Source: Leptospira chreensis
Lineage (GTDB): Bacteria > Spirochaetota > Leptospiria > Leptospirales > Leptospiraceae
Direction: 5' to 3'
DNA length: 64,000 nt
Assembly: GCF_016919165.1 (NCBI RefSeq)
Contig: NZ_JAFFPS010000026.1
Span: 153,650-217,649, forward strand
In this document: positions 26,533-36,348 of the stretch, in pieces
How the letters are laid out: each line of letters begins with the position of its first letter
Numbering within the stretch: position 1 is the stretch's first letter
Made by a program: the position numbers and the translations under genes
The notes under the pieces: generated by a model
Databases searched by the model: none
Seen by the model: the letters and a program-made list of their open reading frames with translations, nothing else
What the model was told of the DNA's origin: nothing

Positions 26533-27492
26533 TTACAAATTCGTGACACAGAGAACCTGGTTGGTCGAATCTTGATCCGGTGAATAGATTTGACCATTGT
26601 TTAGTTCTAATGCGTAAGCTTGTATCGCATCTAAAGGATATGAATTGGACGACCAAAATACATTAGAACTTTCAAAGTTTGGAAAAATCTGAGTATTGAT
26701 TGTTGGTGAAGAGTAGCCAACATTACAAGTTACAAAATCATTCAATGGACTCGTTGGGCCAGTGGAACAAACGACTAAGTGTTTTAACTCATTTTTTGTA
26801 GCCACTCTCCAATTTGTTTTTTGCCATTTAACGGCTGTGTTATACTGATTACAGGCATTATAAATATCACTGTTGGCCACTCCGATCCAGGGTGGGGGTG
26901 CTAGATCTCCTCCAGCAATATCTCCTGTACATCCATTCGTTGGAGTGATATTACAAAAATTTAAAGACAAACTAATTCCGTATTGGTCCCCTGCGGTTCC
27001 TGTCCCTGTGCAGTTTCCTACATAAGAACCTCCGCTACTGGGACTCCATTCTTGTCCATGAGCACACCGGCTGTAACCAACGATACGATTGTCAACAATG
27101 GCTTTGTAGAGAGGGCAGGTAATCTCCATACCAACGACACCATCACCTAACTTTGTTCCTGTATTGGTGATAAAACAAAATAAGGAATTTGGTTGTTGAG
27201 CGATGAAGACTCTTGGAAATATTCCTCCTCTTGTCACAATATCAAAGGCGCCATTTGTATTGATCGAATCGGAAACTCCGCCCAATTCATATTGGATTTT
27301 TAAAGTGTTGCCTGCGGTCAGTCCAGAAACCAAACCTTTGACTCGGAACGGTGGACAAAGTGCCGAACCATTTTGTACGCATCCCATGAGTTGTGTTTCT
27401 AAATAAAGTTGGGAGCCAGGATCGTTTGGATTATTGAAATTAGGAAGTTTGCAAAAAAGTAGAAAAATGAGAAAGGGTAGGTAACGTTTCAT
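26533..27492 (-). CDS. DUF1566 (Lcl C-terminal) lipoprotein
   Basis: A probable surface or periplasmic lipoprotein of 319 residues from ATG 27492 (MKRYLPFLIFLLFC, lipobox Cys14); an upstream in-frame start at 27567 would add 25 residues before the signal peptide and is unlikely. The N-terminal domain (about 30-140) is beta-rich (VKGLVSGLTAGNTLKIQYELGG). The C-terminal part (about 170-319) matches DUF1566: WRVATKNELKHLV, FPNFESSNVFWSSNSYP and YALELNNGQIYS. This domain is found in secreted bacterial adhesin-like proteins and is expanded in leptospires. Eleven or so Cys suggest disulfides. The role is unknown. Confidence 0.78.
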   Translation of the reverse strand: MKRYLPFLIFLLFCKLPNFNNPNDPGSQLYLETQLMGCVQNGSALCPPFRVKGLVSGLTAGNTLKIQYELGGVSDSINTNGAFDIVTRGGIFPRVFIAQQPNSLFCFITNTGTKLGDGVVGMEITCPLYKAIVDNRIVGYSRCAHGQEWSPSSGGSYVGNCTGTGTAGDQYGISLSLNFCNITPTNGCTGDIAGGDLAPPPWIGVANSDIYNACNQYNTAVKWQKTNWRVATKNELKHLVVCSTGPTSPLNDFVTCNVGYSSPTINTQIFPNFESSNVFWSSNSYPLDAIQAYALELNNGQIYSPDQDSTNQVLCVTNL

Positions 27493-27798
27493 GACAGCAC
27501 TTCCGGCTAAATTTATAATCGAATCTCGGTGGTTGTAAAGAAATTTATTTCCTGAAATCGGGATCATTGGGATGGAGATTTGTTTGGCGTCACTCTAGTT
27601 TGTTGTTTGTTCTCATCGTCATTGATTTCTATTCGCGAGAAAGCTAGGCAAAGAATTCGCGCATTTCTAGGCTTTTAATTTAGTTGAACTATAAATTGAT
27701 TTTATAAAATTGTAACGAACCTTTTCGAAATATGCAAAATTTCCGTTCAATGCCTCAAAAGGTAAATGTAATTAGGATACTTCGTAAGTAAATAAAAC
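27493..27798. other. Intergenic stretch with no gene
   Basis: About 306 bases between the divergent DUF1566 gene and the decayed membrane-protein gene. It is rich in A and T toward its right end. I find no convincing open frame, tRNA or long repeat. It should contain the promoter of the DUF1566 gene at its left end and any residual promoter of the pseudogene at its right end. Confidence 0.5.
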
Positions 27799-28474
27799 AT
27801 GATAAAAAAGATACAAAGACTTGTTTCCGATAATTTAAGAAAAGCCTATTCTAATTTTAAAAATGCTTATACTGAAATGCATTTGGTAACATGGGAGCGG
27901 GAAACAATATTTTATTTTTCTAATTTTCTGATTTCCTTCATTTTGTTATATTTACATAGACCTGACTCATTGAATCATCCTCAGTTATGGGCGGAAGATG
28001 GAACAATATTTCTCCGTGATGAGTGGGTGATTGGATTTCCAAGTACGATTTTTAAACTGTATTCTGGATATATACATTTTGTACCAAGACTTATTGCTTT
28101 TATTTCTGATCTGTTCCCATACGAATTGATTCCATTTGTTTTTAACGCTTCTGCAATCTTACTTGCTGCCTTTAGTGTTTCTCTTTTTTCTTTAAGTAGA
28201 TTTCGATATATTGTTAAAAATGATTTTTTGTATTTTGCCTTTTTCACTGATATTTGATGGTGAAAATAAAAAGCGGAATTTTGTCTTCGGTATTCTGGTT
28301 TTAGTTACCTACGCCTTAGTAATCAAAGATACTTTTTTTATTAAACCATATCATGACTTTGAATGGAATAAATATGCCACTCAAGTGAAAAATAGACAAG
28401 ATGTTTCTATTCCGATCAATCCAAAGTGGTGGGCGCAAATTATAGTGAAAGAAGATGAATGGAGAAAAAAGTAA
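27799..28474 (+). pseudogene. Internally deleted membrane-protein gene
   Basis: Two overlapping frames appear to be the ends of one protein. 27799-28257 encodes an N-terminus with membrane helices and AEDGTIFLRDEWVIGFPSTIFKLYSGYIHFVPRL, typical of large polytopic membrane proteins of leptospires. It stops in-frame shortly after the second hydrophobic segment. Around 28211 the other frame continues with a final membrane helix (NFVFGILVLVTYALVIKD) and a C-terminal tail (INPKWWAQIIV). The middle, probably a few hundred residues, is missing and the joint is frameshifted. The DNA is visibly more A/T-rich than its neighbours. The original function is unknown; a GT-C-like membrane protein is possible. 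Confidence 0.65.
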
Positions 28475-28487
28475 GTCGATAATAGCC

Positions 28488-30185
28488 TTATTCGCAGCTA
28501 TAGGACAACCCAGGTTTTAGGTTAAAACTTCGATACAACGAATAACCAATCGCGACGTTCGTAATATCCTCTTTTGTATGCACCGCCAAGTATCCATTGA
28601 AGGAACATGGCTCCAACCCCGGAACCGAAGTGGTAAATGCGGGATGATACTTTTGATTCAGAACCAAAGTTTCTCCTTTTTTTAAAAAACCAAATTCATA
28701 GTGATCGGGTTTCCAGGATTTAGGGGTATACTCTTGTTTGGTGGAGGGAAGGTAAAATTCCCCACTATAGTTTTTATCGTCAATGGTTTGGTTTGTAAAA
28801 TAGAAAGTCAGATTTTCATAAATATCATTGGTGGATAGATTTGCCATGAGTGCGGGTAACATTCGCGAATCGGAACCATAATCGGGAATGGTTGCCACAG
28901 TGATCGGATAGGGATTTTTATTTTGGACCAAAACCTTGGGTAGGGAAAGTATAAAAATTTCTGATAGAAATTTGGTATTCATACTCCTCGTGTCTTGTGT
29001 ATGAATCAGAAAACAAATTACGGTTACAATTCCCAAAGGGATATGGTATTTTTTCGGAACCAGTTCCCAAACTCTTTGGAACCCTATCGCCAAACACCAA
29101 GCATATAAAAATACAACACTCAGACTCCATCTTGGATACACTCGTTCCAAGGAGTAGATGGGTAAGTGTTCGAGTAAATTAGCAGGTGAGTAAGGAGAAG
29201 CATTGCCGGCCATTAGCCACACAACAAGTAAAAGGAGCGATAGAACAGAAACCATTTTTCTTTTTGTAAAGAATACCAAAGGAGATAGATATAATGGTAA
29301 CTGGCCAAGGTAATTTCCATACTCCCAATACCGGTATTGCATTTGGGAAAGAGATTGAGCGAGCAATGGGTGCTGCGATGATCCAAAAAAAATCGGATAG
29401 AAATCGTTCCCATTTAAGGTGAAGTTGTCGCCGACAAAATACCTACCTACGGAATGAACAAATAAAAACATCGGAATCCATTTGATGGCGAGAATGCCCA
29501 GGACAAATAGGGAGAGTTTCACCAATCGTTTGGTTGTATCTTTTTTTTCATCGGAAAGATACAATTCTCGAATTACTAAAAAGAAGATTAATAGGATTGC
29601 TTGGGAAAGAGGGTAAATGCTTCCTTCGGATAACAAAATATAGGTGATCGTTGTGGCTAGAATTCCGATCCACCAATTTCCATTTTTAATAAAATATAAA
29701 ATGTAAAATACTAGAGCCGGTAAAAAAAGTCCCGGGATTTGGTTTAAGTGGCCGGCATAGAATTTTTGAAATACAAACCCAGAAAATTGAAATACCAAAA
29801 CAAATAGTAATGAAGATAGCGTATTCGATTTTGTATAAAGGCGAAAGGAATGGAAATTAAGGAATCCAGAAAGGACAAAATAAAATAAAAAACTTATCTT
29901 TAGTGCTGTGAGTGTGGGGAAAAAAAGAACAAGGAAGTGGGTGAAACTTCCTATCTTACTGGTTGGGTTTTCCCAAACAGGAAACCCGGCGCCATAATAG
30001 GGATTCCATAATGGGAAGGTGGTGCCAAACTCGAAGAAAGACTTTCTTAAAAACTCGACATGGAAACTATACATATCCCAATCGAAACGGCCGTAGAGGT
30101 TGTCCGATTCGAATAGGGATTTTGTATTCCAAAGATAGAATGTAAAAAAAAGTAGAAGTAAGGCAAAGGGCCTAATGCGCTTCAT
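28488..30185 (-). CDS. Polytopic membrane protein, YfhO/GT-C-like
   Basis: An integral membrane protein of about 565 residues with roughly 11-13 hydrophobic segments. Start taken as the ATG at 30185 (MKRIRPFALLLLFF); an upstream in-frame start at 30218 would overlap polA by 47 bases. FGRFDWDMYSF-like (YGRFDWDMYSFHVEF) and FPLWNPYYGAGFPVWEN resemble the first periplasmic loop of YfhO or other GT-C fold glycosyltransferases, where Asp residues act in sugar transfer. The C-terminal 150 residues are a soluble beta-rich domain. It overlaps the end of polA by 14 bases. Glycan modification of an envelope component is a plausible role. Confidence 0.68.
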   Translation of the reverse strand: MKRIRPFALLLLFFTFYLWNTKSLFESDNLYGRFDWDMYSFHVEFLRKSFFEFGTTFPLWNPYYGAGFPVWENPTSKIGSFTHFLVLFFPTLTALKISFLFYFVLSGFLNFHSFRLYTKSNTLSSLLFVLVFQFSGFVFQKFYAGHLNQIPGLFLPALVFYILYFIKNGNWWIGILATTITYILLSEGSIYPLSQAILLIFFLVIRELYLSDEKKDTTKRLVKLSLFVLGILAIKWIPMFLFVHSVGRYFVGDNFTLNGNDFYPIFFGSSQHPLLAQSLSQMQYRYWEYGNYLGQLPLYLSPLVFFTKRKMVSVLSLLLLVVWLMAGNASPYSPANLLEHLPIYSLERVYPRWSLSVVFLYAWCLAIGFQRVWELVPKKYHIPLGIVTVICFLIHTQDTRSMNTKFLSEIFILSLPKVLVQNKNPYPITVATIPDYGSDSRMLPALMANLSTNDIYENLTFYFTNQTIDDKNYSGEFYLPSTKQEYTPKSWKPDHYEFGFLKKGETLVLNQKYHPAFTTSVPGLEPCSFNGYLAVHTKEDITNVAIGYSLYRSFNLKPGLSYSCE

Positions 30186-32991
30186 CCCAGTTACCGCCAA
30201 ACTTCCCTTGGGCGACAATGGGAACTTTTAATTTCATTGCAGATTCCATTTCTTCTTTGGCCATTTGGTAGAATTCTTTTTTTTCCTTGGGATCTACTTC
30301 GAATACAAGCTCATCATGGACTTGGAGGAGGAGTTTGGAACGGAAAGATTCTTTTTTGATTTTTTTATCAATCTGAATCATCGCGAGTTTGATCATATCC
30401 GCAGAAGTTCCTTGGATAGGTGAGTTGATTGCCACTCGTTTGGCGGCCTCACTGGCCATTTTATGTTTGGAATGGATATCGGGGAGGTAACGTCTACGAC
30501 CGAGTAGTGTTTCCACATACCCATGTTCTTTGCAGAACTCAACGATTTCTTCCATATATGTTCCGACACCTGTGTAGGTGGCAAAATACTTTTCTATAAA
30601 TTCTTTGGCTTCTTTACGACTGATCCTTAGGTTATTCGAAAGTCCAAAGGAAGTGACACCATAAATTACAGAAAAGTTAACCACTTTTGCTTTGTTCCGC
30701 ATATCGGATGTTACTTGGTCTTCGGAGACTCCAAAGATCCCGGCCGCTGTCCGTTTGTGAATATCGGCTCCCGACTTGTAAGCATCCATCATCTGTGTGT
30801 CATTGGCAAAGTGGGCCATAATTCTTAGTTCAATTTGGCTATAGTCTAAAGAGAGGATCTCAAATCCTTTTTTGGCAATGAATCCTTTTCGGAGTAACCT
30901 TCCTTCTTCATCCTTGATGGGGATGTTTTGTAAGTTGGGGTTCGTGGAAGAGAGTCGTCCTGTAGCTGCAATGGTTTGGTTGTAACTTGTATGGATACGA
31001 CCGGTTTTCGGATTGATCAGTGTGGGTAGAGTGTCCGTATAAGTGGACTTAAGTTTGGAAAACTTACGGATCTCTAACAAATGATCAATGATGGGATGAG
31101 TCCCTAGGAGAGATTCCAATACGGAATGGTCCGTGGAGTATCCGGTTTGTGTTTTTTTCTCCGCGGGAAGTCTTAAGTCTTCGAACAAAACGGTTTGTAG
31201 TTCTTTCGTTGAGTTAATGTTAAATGGTCGTCCGGCAAAGAAATGAATATTCTTTTCGTTTTCTTTGATTTTAGCATCAAAAATTTTAGAAAGAGATTCA
31301 AAGTATCCTGGTTCGACAGCGATCCCTTCAAATTCCATATCAGCTAGCGCGAGTAAGACCGGCATTTCAATATCAAAAAATAGTTTTTTATGAATTCCTT
31401 CCTCCATTTTGGGAGAAAGGACATTATGGAGTTGCAGGGTAATGTCAGCATCTTCGCAGGCATATTCCGAAACTTTTTCCGGATCAATATCGTACAGATT
31501 TTGTTTTTTCTTACCTGTTCCAACTAACTCTTCGTAAGTGATGGTTTTGTAGTTTAGGTAGTCTACGGCCATATCATCCATATTATGGCGACGTTCTCCC
31601 GGATTCAAAAGATACGAAGCAAGCATGGTATCAAAATAAATGCCCGCAAGTTCCACCCCGTAATTACGAAGTACTAACATGTCGTATTTGATATTTTGTC
31701 CGATTTTTTTCCACTTGGGATCGGCGAGCATTGGCCCAAGAACAACGAGTCCTTCTTCCGGGGATGGGAGGAGGTGGCTATAGATGGACTCAGGATGAGA
31801 GAAGGCGATATAATAACCAACACCAGGTTCTTGAGAAAAGGAAACACCTAACAATTCAGCAAGCATGGGATCAGAGGATGTGGTTTCTGTATCCACAGAG
31901 ATTGGTTTTTTCGGATCTAACTTCGCGACTATTTTTTTCAAATCATCCAAAGTTTGAATTCGTTTGTAACTTTTTTTGGCTACCGCAGAACCTTGGTTTG
32001 GTTTGGTGTCTGTTCCTTCGTTTGTTGTATCTTGCGCTGATTTTTTTCCCTTTTTGCCAGTCGTCGGTTCGGGACTTACTTCTTTACTGTCCCCGTCACT
32101 CACAATCGGAATTCCAGCTTGTTTGGCAAGATCGCGGTGGAGGACATTGTATCCTTCGTCTTTGAAATACTGCACCTTGACCGGATCATAATAATTCGGA
32201 ATTTTTAAATCAGTCTTTTTGATATCTAGTTTGAGGTTCGTGACAATGGTCGCAAGTTTTCGAGATAAAAATGCATTTTCTTTATCAGCGGCTAGTTTAT
32301 CGATCAGGGATTTGTTTTTGACTTGGTCTAGTTTTTTATAAATGGTTTCTAAGTTTCCAAATTCTTGAATGAGTTTGGCCGCACCTTTTTCTCCCACACC
32401 TTTGACACCGGGAATATTGTCGGAGGCATCTCCAAGAAGTGCCATATAATCGGTAACTTGTTCTTTTGTGATTCCGATATTGGTTTCTACCCACTTAGGG
32501 TCGATTTTTTCGAATTCGGAAACTCCACGTTTCCCGCGTAACATATGTATGTTTTTGTCAAGGACTTGGTATAAGTCTTTATCACTCGAAAGGATAACAA
32601 TTTCTTCAAAGTCTTTGGCAAACTTTTTACATAAAGATCCGATGATATCATCTGCTTCAATCCCATCCATTTTGTACATGGGAAATTCCAAAGCCTTTAA
32701 CATTTCATAGATTTTGCCTATCTGTGGTTTTAGATCCTCAGGCATTGGTTTTCTTTGCGCTTTGTAATCCTCATACATATCGTTTCTATGCAATCTGGTT
32801 CCCGGATCGAAAGTGAATGCAATATGAGATACCTTTTCATCTTGCAGGAGTTTGAATAACATCCTCCAAAATCCAAAGATGGCGCCACTGGGCAGTCCTG
32901 TTTTGGAGTTGGTAAGGTTGGATGCAGCAAAGGCAAAATAAGCCCGAAAGGCCAAGGCATGGCCATCAATGATTAGTAATCTTCCGCTCAT
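30172..32991 (-). CDS. polA: DNA polymerase I
   Basis: Repair and Okazaki-fragment polymerase, 939 residues. The 5'-3' nuclease domain (1-290) has LLIIDGHALAFRAYFA and the acidic MDGIEADDIIG and SSDKDLYQVL motifs plus the H3TH region (VPGVKGVGEKGAAKL). The 3'-5' proofreading domain (about 345-540) retains ISVDTETTS and later acidic residues, so proofreading may be active. The polymerase domain (about 560-939) has LSLDYSQIELRIMAH, RRYLPDI and LQVHDELVFEV. A Ser/Lys/Thr-rich linker (about 300-340) joins the nuclease and proofreading parts. It overlaps the upstream glycosyltransferase by ATGA. Confidence 0.96.
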   Translation of the reverse strand: MSGRLLIIDGHALAFRAYFAFAASNLTNSKTGLPSGAIFGFWRMLFKLLQDEKVSHIAFTFDPGTRLHRNDMYEDYKAQRKPMPEDLKPQIGKIYEMLKALEFPMYKMDGIEADDIIGSLCKKFAKDFEEIVILSSDKDLYQVLDKNIHMLRGKRGVSEFEKIDPKWVETNIGITKEQVTDYMALLGDASDNIPGVKGVGEKGAAKLIQEFGNLETIYKKLDQVKNKSLIDKLAADKENAFLSRKLATIVTNLKLDIKKTDLKIPNYYDPVKVQYFKDEGYNVLHRDLAKQAGIPIVSDGDSKEVSPEPTTGKKGKKSAQDTTNEGTDTKPNQGSAVAKKSYKRIQTLDDLKKIVAKLDPKKPISVDTETTSSDPMLAELLGVSFSQEPGVGYYIAFSHPESIYSHLLPSPEEGLVVLGPMLADPKWKKIGQNIKYDMLVLRNYGVELAGIYFDTMLASYLLNPGERRHNMDDMAVDYLNYKTITYEELVGTGKKKQNLYDIDPEKVSEYACEDADITLQLHNVLSPKMEEGIHKKLFFDIEMPVLLALADMEFEGIAVEPGYFESLSKIFDAKIKENEKNIHFFAGRPFNINSTKELQTVLFEDLRLPAEKKTQTGYSTDHSVLESLLGTHPIIDHLLEIRKFSKLKSTYTDTLPTLINPKTGRIHTSYNQTIAATGRLSSTNPNLQNIPIKDEEGRLLRKGFIAKKGFEILSLDYSQIELRIMAHFANDTQMMDAYKSGADIHKRTAAGIFGVSEDQVTSDMRNKAKVVNFSVIYGVTSFGLSNNLRISRKEAKEFIEKYFATYTGVGTYMEEIVEFCKEHGYVETLLGRRRYLPDIHSKHKMASEAAKRVAINSPIQGTSADMIKLAMIQIDKKIKKESFRSKLLLQVHDELVFEVDPKEKKEFYQMAKEEMESAMKLKVPIVAQGKFGGNWDEAH

Positions 32992-34094
32992 GTTCCGTCT
33001 CCGTACAAACTATCTCCTAAAAAGGAATAATAGATTAGTTTTGTTTTTTCAACTGTTTTGGTGACAGAAAATCGTTTGACCGAGGTCTTATTGAAAGTTC
33101 CGAACTTAGTTCGTAATTCTTCAGACCCAACGAGTTTGTCTAGACCTTGAGCAATGTTCTCTGCATCCCCCACAGAACATACATAAGCCCCTTCGTTGTG
33201 GTCCAACATCTCCCCAATTCCACCACCGTTTGTGGCAACAATGGGAAGCGCTGATGCCATCGCATCTAAAACAGAAGTTCCGAGTCCTTCTTCTTTGGAG
33301 GTGAGTGTGAATATATTAAATAAAGAAAGTAGGGCAGGGATGTCTTTGCGGTATCCAGTAAAGATGACTTTATCAGTGATCCCCAATTGTTCGGCTTGGT
33401 TTTTAAGTTTGTTCTCGAGTTTCCCATCACCTACGATCATTAGGCGAAAGTCAACGTTCGTTCTCATTTTTGCTATGGCATTCAGTAAGGTCTCTTGGTC
33501 TTTGTGATCGACAAGAGCGGCAACATTTCCAATCACAATGCATTTTTTAGGAATATGAAATTCTTCTTTTAAATATTCATGAGGTGCTGGTTTCGAAAAT
33601 CGTTTTAAATCAATTCCCGAATAAACAGTGATGATTCTTTCCGGAGCGATTTTACTTTCGATCATCACTTCTTTGATTTTTTGTGAAACAGGAAGATAAT
33701 AATCGTTCGCAAGATGTTGGTATTTCCATCTAGAGAAAAAACTGGTTTTAAGTTTGAAATCCACTCGACGAGATACAATGAGAGGAATGTTTAAATGATT
33801 TCTTTTGGCAAGAAGGGCCAATGTATGTGCATGGGCCGTATGAGTGTGGATTAGTTTTATATTTTTAGAAATACAGAGAGATCGAATATTCTTATATGCC
33901 TTTCTGTCCCATTCTCCCCGCATTTCGATAGGGACAAATTCATATCCATTCTCTTTGCATTTTGTTTCTAAAGGAGAACCAGGTTGACCGACAACGATTT
34001 GTGGGATTTTGAAAGTGGATAGTCCTTGGACTAAATAATAAAGCTGTTGTTCTCCGCCGCGCCATTCGCGGGAAGTATTGATATGAAGGATCAA
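32988..34094 (-). CDS. GT4-family glycosyltransferase
   Basis: A 368-residue GT-B fold glycosyltransferase. The N-terminal domain begins ILHINTSREWRGGEQQL, with a ligand-binding Gly pair and IKLIHTHTAHAHTLALLAKR. The C-terminal nucleotide-sugar domain has VIGNVAALVDHKDQETLL, IVGDGKLENKLKNQAEQLGI, VIFTGYRKDIP and SKEEGLGTSVLDAMASALPIV, where the EEGLGTSVLEA-type motif contains the general catalytic Glu pair. It adds a sugar to an envelope glycan or lipid from UDP- or GDP-sugar. The TTG start lies next to the stop of the RsbW-like gene, and its end overlaps polA. Confidence 0.88.
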   Translation of the reverse strand: MILHINTSREWRGGEQQLYYLVQGLSTFKIPQIVVGQPGSPLETKCKENGYEFVPIEMRGEWDRKAYKNIRSLCISKNIKLIHTHTAHAHTLALLAKRNHLNIPLIVSRRVDFKLKTSFFSRWKYQHLANDYYLPVSQKIKEVMIESKIAPERIITVYSGIDLKRFSKPAPHEYLKEEFHIPKKCIVIGNVAALVDHKDQETLLNAIAKMRTNVDFRLMIVGDGKLENKLKNQAEQLGITDKVIFTGYRKDIPALLSLFNIFTLTSKEEGLGTSVLDAMASALPIVATNGGGIGEMLDHNEGAYVCSVGDAENIAQGLDKLVGSEELRTKFGTFNKTSVKRFSVTKTVEKTKLIYYSFLGDSLYGDGT

Positions 34095-34095
34095 A

Positions 34096-34698
34096 TTATA
34101 AGTGTTTGGAACGGTCGTATTCGAGAGCGATGATGGAGCCCATAACTTTGAACCCCGCCGGAGCTTCGTCTACCATTCCTTCTCCGTGAAACATTACTTT
34201 AACGGAGTCCATCATGGCATTGATAATTTTCAATCCTTTTCCCATGTTCTTATGTTTTTGGCCTGAACCATTATAAGGAAGGGTTTCCGGTTTTTTACTT
34301 TGGTGGTTTTTGATATGATCGAGGAAACTACTAAAACATTGGGATTGGTTGGTGCGAATCAGTTCTTTGTCGATTTCAGGAAGAGAACCATCTTCCGAAA
34401 GACCCGATCCATAATCCAAAATATAAAGTGTGAATTTGGAAGAATCGATCCGCCACCGGCAAATGATAGTTTCATCGCAATGACAGGAAACATTGGCAGC
34501 CACCGCATTGGTAAGTGCTTCGTCCGCAGCCAGTTCAATGTCCATGATATTCTCATAGCTGAAACCGTTGTCTTCCAAGGTTCGTTTCAGTTCTTTTCGG
34601 AAGTGTTTGACGGAGGACATGTCGGGAGGAAGAAACATCGCATACGAACCGACTGAGGGACATAACAAATACGGTAAAACTTCAGATGGTATTGTCAA
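34096..34698 (-). CDS. RsbW-like ATPase (HATPase_c_2), anti-sigma or kinase regulator
   Basis: A 200-residue soluble protein with a GHKL-type ATP-binding fold: DIELAADEALTNAVAAN (N-box), FTLYILDYGSGLSED (G1) and NMGKGLKIINAMMDSV (G2) match serine-protein kinases such as RsbW and SpoIIAB. These bind sigma factors or phosphorylate anti-anti-sigma proteins. A His/Cys pair in SCHCDETIICRW is unusual for the family. The TTG start at 34698 has a strong G-rich ribosome site; an internal ATG at 34638 is also possible. No sigma factor or STAS partner is adjacent. It leads an operon with the glycosyltransferase and polA. Confidence 0.78.
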   Translation of the reverse strand: MTIPSEVLPYLLCPSVGSYAMFLPPDMSSVKHFRKELKRTLEDNGFSYENIMDIELAADEALTNAVAANVSCHCDETIICRWRIDSSKFTLYILDYGSGLSEDGSLPEIDKELIRTNQSQCFSSFLDHIKNHQSKKPETLPYNGSGQKHKNMGKGLKIINAMMDSVKVMFHGEGMVDEAPAGFKVMGSIIALEYDRSKHL

Positions 34699-34797
34699 TG
34701 GCCGCCGCTCCCCCCTCTACCTACTCATATTACACGAAGGGGAGGGAGAAAAAAAGTCAAAAATCCCATAATGGGGAAGGGTTTCGGAAAAAATTTC

Positions 34798-36348
34798 CTA
34801 AATCGTGATCCCCAAGGCGTTTGCCAGCTGCTCCATCCGTTTCACCAATTTCTCTTGGCCTAGAAGGCTAAAGAGGATGGGGAGTTCTAATCCGTGGGAT
34901 TTCCCTGTAGTGATGGCTCGAATTGGCATAAAAAGGGTCCTTCCTTTTTCTCCGGTGCTTTCTCCCGCTTTTGCCATGGCTTCTTTGTATTCGTCGGGAG
35001 TCACTAAGGCATGGGCTTTTATATATTGGTAGAAAGCGGAGACAACAGCCTTTCCATTTCCTTCCAAAACGAGCCCTTTGGCTTCTTCGTTTTCAAATTG
35101 GAGATTTTCTAAAAAGAATTCTTCGATATAGGGTGGGGCTTGGATGAGGCGATCCAAATACACACGAACAGAATCTAAAATCGAAAGGAGTTGTGGGTTC
35201 GTTCCTGACTTGTAGGTTTCTGGAATTTGACAATCTTTGAGGAATGGTTCGAGTTCCTTTCCTAAGGTTTCAATTTTCACATCCCGAATGTATTTATTCG
35301 ACATCCAGTTGAGTTTTGATTTGGGGTTTAAGTATTCTGCCAGTCCGAGAAGGGATAACTTATTGAAATCAACCGTTTCCTTTTCTTCTTCTTTGAGTTT
35401 TTTGAATACATCAAAGGTAGCCGGAGATTTGGAGCAGCGTTCCACATCAAAGACGGAACAAAGCTCTTCGTCACTCATGTACTCCTTACCATCGGGAGAA
35501 GTCCAACCAAGCAGAGCCATATAGTTTCGCATGGTATCACTGGAATAACCGAGATCACGAAATGCAAGAACTGATGTAGCACCCGCACGTTTGGAAAGTT
35601 TTTTCCCATCAGTTCCTACAATTTCACTCGCATGAGAAAAACGTGGGAGTGGAAATCCAAAGGCTTCAAAAATCAAAATTTGGCGTGGTGTGTTGGAAAG
35701 ATGTCCGACACCTCGAATCACATGTGTGATTTTCATAAGGGCATCATCAATCACCACAGCATAGTTATACGAAGGAAATCCGTCAGATTTCACAATGATA
35801 AAGTCACCAATGAGTTTGGATTCGAACTTTACCTTTCCTTGGATCATATCATCAACGATCACAATTTTATTGGGTGTTTTGAATCTTACTGTGAAGGGAA
35901 TTTTTTTCTCGATTTGGGACCCAATTTCATCCTCTGTCAAATCAGAACATTTTCCATCATAGATATAAGGAATCCCCATGGCATCGGCTTGTTTTTTCTT
36001 TCCATCCAATTCCTCAGCGGAACAAAAACAACGATAGGCCTTCTTTTCCGAAATCAGTTTGTCTGTGTATTCTTTATAGATATGAATTCTTTCGGACTGA
36101 GTGTACGGACCGTTTGGACCACCCACTCCAGGACCTTCATCCCATTCCATTCCGAGCCATTTTAAAGATTCTAAAATGATTTTAAAGGATGCTTCTGTGG
36201 ACCGGTCTTGGTCCGTGTCTTCGATACGAAGTAAAAACTTTCCCTTTTTGGCTTTCGCATATAAATAATTAAATAGGGCGGTTCTTGCCCCACCCACATG
36301 TAAAAATCCGGAAGGGGAGGGTGCAAAACGGGTACGAACTTCTGTCAT
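34798..36348 (-). CDS. gltX: Glutamyl-tRNA synthetase
   Basis: Charges tRNA-Glu (and, where Gln-tRNA synthetase is missing, possibly tRNA-Gln through a transamidase). The 516-residue enzyme shows the class I signatures: [20 protein letters not shown] (HIGH-type, residues 10-29) and [11 protein letters not shown] (KLSKR loop near 255). The anticodon-binding C-terminus has the usual length. A Cys pair and later Cys/His (CFCSAEEL) fit the zinc-type connective. It overlaps the upstream lipoprotein gene by ATGA. Confidence 0.96.
   Translation of the reverse strand: MTEVRTRFAPSPSGFLHVGGARTALFNYLYAKAKKGKFLLRIEDTDQDRSTEASFKIILESLKWLGMEWDEGPGVGGPNGPYTQSERIHIYKEYTDKLISEKKAYRCFCSAEELDGKKKQADAMGIPYIYDGKCSDLTEDEIGSQIEKKIPFTVRFKTPNKIVIVDDMIQGKVKFESKLIGDFIIVKSDGFPSYNYAVVIDDALMKITHVIRGVGHLSNTPRQILIFEAFGFPLPRFSHASEIVGTDGKKLSKRAGATSVLAFRDLGYSSDTMRNYMALLGWTSPDGKEYMSDEELCSVFDVERCSKSPATFDVFKKLKEEEKETVDFNKLSLLGLAEYLNPKSKLNWMSNKYIRDVKIETLGKELEPFLKDCQIPETYKSGTNPQLLSILDSVRVYLDRLIQAPPYIEEFFLENLQFENEEAKGLVLEGNGKAVVSAFYQYIKAHALVTPDEYKEAMAKAGESTGEKGRTLFMPIRAITTGKSHGLELPILFSLLGQEKLVKRMEQLANALGITI

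Noticed and set aside
28211..28474. Separate small gene
   Set aside because: It lacks a start context and fits as the C-terminal remnant of the decayed gene upstream.
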